A stretch of DNA of 14,886 bases from Synura sp. LO234KE (lineage: Eukaryota; Sar; Synurophyceae; Synurales; Mallomonadaceae), in assembly GCA_015143735.1 (NCBI GenBank), contig VKHC01000237.1:1-14886 (forward strand), written 5' to 3'. The stretch's first letter is position 1; each line of letters starts with the position of its first letter. This document shows, one piece after another, positions 10,873 through 14,886 of the stretch. Made by a program: the position numbers and the translations under genes. The notes beneath the pieces are model-generated. The model was given only the letters and a program-made list of their open reading frames with translations, did no database searches and was not told the origin of the DNA.

Positions 10873-11045
10873 GGAGGCATAGTCTGATCTCCCTTCCCCT
10901 CGGAACCCCCCTCAAGGCCTTGATTCTGTTCCTCATAGCCAGTTTTGTAGTGTACCTACGCCACCGTACCACTTAGTTCTCCCCACCAGTTTGTAGGAGT
11001 GTCGTTGCGCGCTAATCCTGGAGGCATGGTCTCCGCTCCTTGCCC
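10873..11045 (+). repeat. Short direct repeat pair, 147 bp apart
   Basis: GGAGGCATAGTCT plus CTCC/CCCC blocks at 10873-10899 recur as GGAGGCATGGTCT with matching blocks at 11020-11045. The spacing is a multiple of three and both copies lie in the same minus-strand open frame, where they read GKGDQTMPP and GQGAETMPP. Confidence 0.5.
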
Positions 11046-11100
11046 CGCTCTACTAATAAGCGAAGTTGCCCTTAGGCAGATTCATTCGTGTACCAAATTT

Positions 11101-11192
11101 TAGACACTTAAGTAACGACTAAAGTTTTCCTAAAGTGCCGGTAAAGTACCGGATAAAGTGTTACTAAAGTATCACTTTAAATATTGCTTAAG
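11101..11192. repeat. TAAAGT motif cluster A, degenerate tandem repeat of about 11-13 bp
   Basis: Successive units centre on TAAAGT: CTAAAGT at about 11119, CCTAAAGTG, CCGGTAAAGTA, CCGGATAAAGTG, then TTACTAAAGTATCAC up to about 11175. Two units carry a CCGG prefix. Orientation is mostly ACTAAAGT. The cluster ends in a CTTTAAATATTGCTTAAG stretch. Confidence 0.65.
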
Positions 11193-11204
11193 TCGTGTCA
11201 CTAC

Positions 11205-11400
11205 GGCTGTGCCGAAAATCCAATAGTTATTTATTACTAAGCGGTAGATATGAAAGACAAAACAGAAAAGTCAAACATAGCCTAAGGCCCCTACTTGTAA
11301 ATAACCACGACCCTCTATGTACCCAATGGCAAGTCCCGTGACCGAGTAGTAGAGGGAAAACGGGTGCTACACCCGGACTAAGTGGTTAGTCCCCCACCAG
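11205..11400 (+). repeat. Diverged direct repeat, copy 2
   Basis: Carries CCGAAAATCCAATAGTTA at about 11213, GAAAGACAAAACAGAAAAG, and AATGGCAAGTCCCGTGACCG at about 11325, then GGTTAGTCCCCCACCAGGTCCCC. It is collinear with copy 1, which suggests an old duplication or two insertions of one element family. Confidence 0.6.
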
Positions 11401-11477
11401 GTCCCCATTATAATCATGAACAGGGAGAGCAGGAAGAGTGAGAGAACGAAAAATCAGAGCAAGGCGACGAAAGAAAG

Positions 11478-11522
11478 CACGCCAGGAGACAGGTTGGCGC
11501 CACGCCAGGAGACAGGTTGGCG
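11478..11522 (+). repeat. Tandem 22-bp repeat, two perfect copies
   Basis: Two identical 22-bp copies at 11478-11499 and 11501-11522, separated by one C (period 23). Each starts CACGCCAGGAG and ends CAGGTTGGCG, so each unit has GCC/GGC ends that could pair. Confidence 0.9.
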
Positions 11523-11595
11523 GGAGCCAAAAGGATGCAGGCGAGAGTCTCGCCGAGGGGAGAGAAGGCGCTCCGACCGGCCGCGCGCGATAATG

Positions 11596-11634
11596 TGTTT
11601 GTTAGCGACCGGTTTGATGGCGCGGTCGCAAACA
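11596..11634. repeat. GC-rich inverted repeat (hairpin)
   Basis: GCGACCG at 11605-11611 pairs with CGGTCGC at 11623-11629 across an 11-nt loop. TGTTT upstream can pair with AAACA downstream if four bases bulge, giving about 12 base pairs. No U-tract or promoter context assigns it a role. Confidence 0.55.
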
Positions 11635-11820
11635 GTTTGACGCAATAGAAACTGTCGGAGACAACAGGTTGTAGCGCGGTGGGGAGGCTGGGTCGAGGGA
11701 TTTGCATCGAGAAGGCGCTGAGTTCCCCCGTGTTGCTGGTGGCACGACGAGCACCTAGCCAGTCGTGTCCTCTAGGGGATGTAGAGACTGGTCCCCATTC
11801 TCACTACGGCTGTAGTATTT

Positions 11821-12060
11821 TTGTACTTAAGTGGTAGTTCCGTCGACTTTAGTAAAAATAGAAAAGCTAAAGTTATACTTTAGTAATAAGATACTTTAGT
11901 AAAACGTTAGAAATTGAAGTTTTACTGTAGCAAAACTTCAGGAAATAAAAGTTTCACTTAAGCATCACTTTAGTAAGGATACTAAAGTTTAATCAGTTAT
12001 ACTTTAGCGGTTTTATTATATGTATTAACGTCATGGATACTTTAGCAGATGCTTTACCGG
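11821..12060. repeat. ACTTTAGT motif cluster B
   Basis: At least six ACTTTAG(T) cores and several CTAAAGT or near matches in 240 bp, mostly opposite in orientation to clusters A and C. ATACTTTAGTAA occurs at 11875-11886 and 11891-11902. CGTCATGG occurs near 12031 and again just beyond the cluster near 12077. GCTTTACCGG near 12052 is the inverted form of the CCGGTAAAG unit of cluster A. Confidence 0.65.
12012..12017 (-). promoter_or_regulatory. Possible poly(A) signal of the 239-aa candidate gene
   Basis: AATAAA on the minus strand about 175 nt past the stop at 12192. It lies inside the ACTTTAG motif cluster, so the match may simply reflect AT-rich repeat sequence. Confidence 0.2.
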
Positions 12061-12191
12061 TTTCATTACATTACCGTCATGGCATGGACACGCGCTTACA
12101 TGGTAACCACATTTCGAGTTGAGGAGGCTATGACATCCGTAATAGTTCTCAATGGTTGCTCACCAGGTAAAACTTCCATAGTTGTTGCTTT

Positions 12192-13069
12192 CTAAAAACG
12201 CCCCAAGCGGTCTCGCTCTAACCCCGCATCACCCCCCGACTCCCCTCCGGCTAATCCCCACTCGTTGAAAAGCTCCATTCTTTCAGCCTTCAGGAAGATG
12301 GCCATGTCTGCGACAACACCCTCCCTCTGTTTTTCCATGTATCTCACCAATTTTTTCGAAGTTGTCTTAAGAAAGCTGAATCCCATGGGGGCGGCAGTCG
12401 GATTGCAGCAATTATATAGGCAGGCGAGTGTAATCGCCTCGTTGTAAGCCGATGTCATCGTGATGAAATCGGCCACTAGGCAGTAGTATACACCAAGTTA
12501 ATATAGCGGACAAATATGATGATTACTTTATAACACATACCTGGATGTTTAGCAGATAATTCATCGCTATAAACCCACATACGCAGCCTTAAAGTAATTG
12601 CCTCAATAATAGTTTGGGGCTTAATTACTTGGATTCTAGGCCTATAGCCCTCAATTTTCTGCTTGGTCCTAAAGCACAGAGCGTCAGCATGAACTGTCAC
12701 AATTTCATTAGAATCAGTTACGTGGCAACTCTTCTCGTAATACTCTCTTTTCTCATTAATCGTATCTGGAGATTAAAAAACAATACTACATTTCTGCTCC
12801 ATACTTATTTTCATTTGGTTATTATTCGATATTTCATTTGTTGAGCCTTTTTCTCTATCAGAACGTCGTAATACCGAGCTATCAGCTTTATCAAGACCTG
12901 TATTTTTATCAAGATGTTAAATGGACAATTAATTGAAAACAGATAAAATACCATTTCTTTCCGTACTGCTAGAAAATGTCCTTCTCTTCTTGGGTATTGG
13001 TAAAGTGAAACCCAATGACATCAACACTAACTTGTTTCTTATATTTTCTTCCCTACGTTCCTTTGCCAT
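12192..13069 (-). CDS. Hypothetical protein of unknown family, 4-exon model, about 239 aa
   Basis: I do not recognise this protein. Exons 13069-12952, 12897-12805, 12765-12541 and 12475-12192 total 720 nt and join in one frame with all three introns in phase 1. Introns are 12898-12951 (54 nt, GTATTT...TACAG), 12766-12804 (39 nt, GTATGG...TCCAG) and 12476-12540 (65 nt, GTATGT...CCTAG). The ATG at 13069 directly follows an in-frame TAA. The N terminus is basic (MAKERREENIRNK, then PIPKKRRTF, a possible nuclear signal), followed by a charged Ser/Asn-rich stretch and a more ordered C-terminal half (VIKPQTIIEAITLRLRMWV, ADFITMTSAYNEAITLACLYN). No transmembrane segment or signal peptide is evident. 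The 39-nt intron is unusually short; an alternative acceptor near 12745 would give about 60 nt and drop seven codons. Inverted TAAAGT motif clusters lie on both sides, so it may belong to a mobile unit. It could also be a chance assembly of open stretches. Confidence 0.45.
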
Positions 13070-13159
13070 TTATAAATCCATCACACACAACAAATATATT
13101 TTGCACTTTGCCGTCAATTTTCCTGAAACACTTACGATGACATTATGACTTGTAAGATA

Positions 13160-13360
13160 CTTTGATGGGTACTAAAGTATTAAATTTGCACTATAGACAT
13201 ACTTCAGAATTTACTTTCACTTTAGTTTTTGGCTGTACACTAAAGTTTTCTGCCAAAAAACATCCGGGCACTAAAGTTTTACTAAAGTACGGTACTTTTA
13301 CGTTACACTTTATTGTTATACTAAAGTTTTACTAAAGTATGCACGCTTTAGTACGGATTT
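13160..13360. repeat. ACTAAAGT motif cluster C with a 20-bp direct repeat
   Basis: Seven or more ACTAAAGT-type cores. A 20-bp sequence (ACTAAAGTTTTACTAAAGTA) is perfectly repeated at 13270-13289 and 13320-13339, period 50. Its 14-bp half GTTTTACTAAAGTA is the exact reverse complement of 11892-11905 in cluster B, so B and C form inverted partners about 1.4 kb apart. Confidence 0.7.
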
Positions 13361-13369
13361 TGGTAGACG

Positions 13370-14160
13370 GATGTTAGGGACTCTTAGTAAACCTCTTGTA
13401 GTCGTGATTGGGATCCAAGTTTTTGGTTGGTCTGTTGTGATTTCCTCAATTGTTCTATTTTTGTCCTTTGATTATTAATGTGATTACGATTTTGGCAATA
13501 TACATATTATATTTTCTGCTGGCAAATAATTTGAACCCACGTTAGTGCTGTCCTAGCTAGAAATTTGATATGCTTACATACATTTAAGCCAAAGATCAAA
13601 CCACCAGTTATTTGTATCTTTGCTCGACTAATGTCATTATAATCGATTACATGTGACAGAACGAAAAACAGCTGTTTCTTTTTATTTAGTGTAAGATTGC
13701 GAATTATAACGAATCTTGAGGCATTTCGCACAAATATTGGACGAATACCGTACTAGGTAAGTAGCAGTTGAGAAAGTTATGACCCGGACTATGTAGTTGT
13801 TGGAATAGCAACTCTAGGATGCTAGAATTCACAACCTTAGTTAGAGTATATTTTATATTAACTGAGAGGAAGTGTAACGTAATTGTCAACGTCAGCAAGT
13901 GCAACTTCAAGTAATGGATTAGTTTAAAAATATATCTAGTATAGCCATGTTGTTGCAGCATCGGCGCTGCATATAGGGTACCTGTACTGTTTCTACCTTG
14001 TAGCTAGTGGTGTGCTACACTGCCTATACTGCTCTACACTTTCACTTCAGTGTCTTATCGACTGATCAGCAGCTGGCGTATCTCCACTGCTGGGAGATCT
14101 ATGCCGTAATTGACGGCTGTAGGTAGCGGCTGAGTGTGGTATGGTGCGTGATTGAAGTGG
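13370..14160. other. AT-rich region with overlapping minus-strand open frames, no firm gene
   Basis: Minus-strand frames 13961-13704 and 13731-13507 overlap and could be joined phase-correctly by an 83-nt GTTGTG...CCTAG splice (13747-13829), giving a basic, Leu/Ile/Lys-rich peptide. The donor is weak and AT-rich DNA often yields such peptides. I see no domain and do not call a gene. Confidence 0.3.
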
Positions 14161-14161
14161 G

Positions 14162-14583
14162 GTGATTTGGTACGCGATGTCAGACGGCCACGGCAGTGGT
14201 GGTGGCTACCTGAGTGCGATTGGTCGGTGTGCCTATGATGCTCATGCCACACTACATACTCTTGGTACTTCTATCTACTTTCTATATGCTAGTAGTAATA
14301 TAGCTTATTTAGGTAGCTACACCTATAAGACCACTGAAAGTGTAACATTTATTTACGTGTGAACGAGGGCGAGGTGTTGTGATGCGCATAACATGCATGA
14401 TTAGAGGTGTCTGACATGATATGACATGTGTGTGGAGGCGGGGCGACGTTTGAGGACGTGTGGCGACGTGCGTGAGGTGGGTGTGCCAACGTGAGCAGGC
14501 AGCGGGAGCAGGGAAAGAGGTCAATACAGCAATATCAGCGAGATAGGACATCATGAGAGCTCAAGGGGACATAATGTAACAAC
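14162..14583. other. Region with short open frames on both strands, no gene called
   Basis: A plus-strand frame with ATG at 14177 runs to 14362 and a minus-strand frame runs 14554-14309. They overlap, and neither resembles a known protein. Purine-rich GTG/GAG sequence dominates 14360-14560. Confidence 0.35.
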
Positions 14584-14886
14584 ATGGAGAGGTGCAGTCA
14601 GGCGGAGCAGCTCTACGAGCAGCTATATGGCGTTGAACGTACCTTATGAGGAGCGGCATTTACCACCAAGCGTCAGGAGCTTTCCTGAGCGTCCTGATGC
14701 GAGATTGAGGCTATCGGCACGTTTGGGATGTCATATGAGACAGTTATGAGCTGCAGGAACGCTTACCTTGGATGGAGGGAGCTTACTGCAGCTGCTGGTC
14801 AAGATGGTTTGGAGGGTCAAATGGGCAAAGTCAGCAGATGGTCCAAGATAGCAAATATGGCAAGAGGCAAAGCGATTTCAAGCAAA
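14584..14886 (+). pseudogene. Possible broken coding relic running off the right edge
   Basis: From an ATG at 14584 one frame reads to the window end with only three stops, all TGA and all before 14701; the last 62 codons are open (for example GTFGMSYETVMSCRNAYLGW). Two other frames are also open over much of this purine-rich stretch, which weakens the case. The family is not recognised and the downstream sequence is missing. Confidence 0.22.

Larger units (their letters stand above)
9751..11081 (-). pseudogene. Possible decayed coding relic, family unknown
   Basis: Minus-strand open stretches follow one another but are broken by stops and frame changes. 11081-10824 is open except for a TAG at 10956-10958. 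10676-10389 is open except for a TAG at 10488-10490. 10392-10051 has stops at 10324, 10219 and 10129. 10222-9917 has stops at 10187 and 10067. 9957-9751 is open. Some stretches look protein-like (MIAHKLNLLLETVYRNP, LEQATVAVKQFNARC). None matches a family I know, and the open lengths only modestly exceed chance for this base composition. It may be no gene at all. Confidence 0.2.
11410..11770. other. GC-rich island, no supported gene
   Basis: A sharply GC-richer block between AT-rich motif clusters. It is open in several frames on both strands at once, which is expected of GC-rich non-coding DNA, so I call no gene. It contains the tandem 22-mer and the hairpin. Confidence 0.5.
11821..13370. mobile_element. 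Candidate foldback-like or MITE-like unit bounded by inverted motif clusters
   Basis: Clusters B and C face each other and bracket the four-exon candidate gene. The perfect inverted match is 14 bp, embedded in longer degenerate similarity. I could not define clean terminal inverted repeats or a target-site duplication, and no transposase family is recognisable in the enclosed protein. The mobile-element reading is an inference; scattered copies of a simple satellite-like motif would look similar. Confidence 0.3.

Noticed and set aside
11414-11707. Overlapping frames of 63-97 codons on both strands
   Set aside because: They lie in the GC-rich island, where stop codons are rare in all frames, and no domain is visible.
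13520-13545. TTTGAACCCAC resembling a reverse-strand tRNA B box
   Set aside because: The T-stem does not pair, and no acceptor stem, anticodon arm or A box surrounds it.
14031-14347. ACACTTTCA...AGTG near 14035 and CACTGAAAGTGT near 14332 as possible terminal inverted repeats
   Set aside because: The match is short, gapped and without a target-site duplication; chance cannot be excluded.

Overview
The window is eukaryotic nuclear DNA. One strong gene dominates it: a seven-coding-exon p300/CBP-type histone acetyltransferase on the minus strand (2191-8739, predicted 2047 aa). It carries KIX, TAZ1, bromodomain, RING/PHD, HAT, ZZ and TAZ2 modules. All six introns are short (57-78 nt) GT-AG introns. 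KIX plus bromodomain occur together as in animal p300/CBP, but the segment leading into the ZZ finger reads like plant and algal HAC proteins. With the compact introns and Q/G/M/N-rich N terminus, this points to a microbial eukaryote, most likely a stramenopile such as a diatom. That assignment is inferred from family knowledge, not proven.

Layout. 1-350: diverged short direct repeats and no gene. 350-2190: no supportable gene; the right end should hold the 3' UTR of the acetyltransferase. 2191-8739: the acetyltransferase, read right to left. 8740-9420: AT-rich upstream/promoter DNA with a 14-bp direct repeat. 9420-11100: open frames broken by stops, at best a decayed relic. 10590-11400: a mosaic of diverged direct repeats. 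11410-11770: a GC-rich island with a tandem 22-mer and a hairpin.

11100-13370: three clusters of a TAAAGT/ACTTTA motif. The last two clusters, in opposite majority orientation, bracket a second gene model that does not show up as one long ORF. It is four exons on the minus strand (12192-13069) that join phase-coherently into a 239-aa protein of unknown family. 13370-14886: AT-rich DNA followed by low-stop, purine-rich sequence; a possible broken coding relic runs off the right edge.

No tRNA, rRNA, CRISPR or bacterial-type operon was seen. The two gene models share no visible functional link. The acetyltransferase is a chromatin co-activator, while the 239-aa candidate sits inside repeat-flanked accessory DNA and may belong to a mobile or foldback-like unit.
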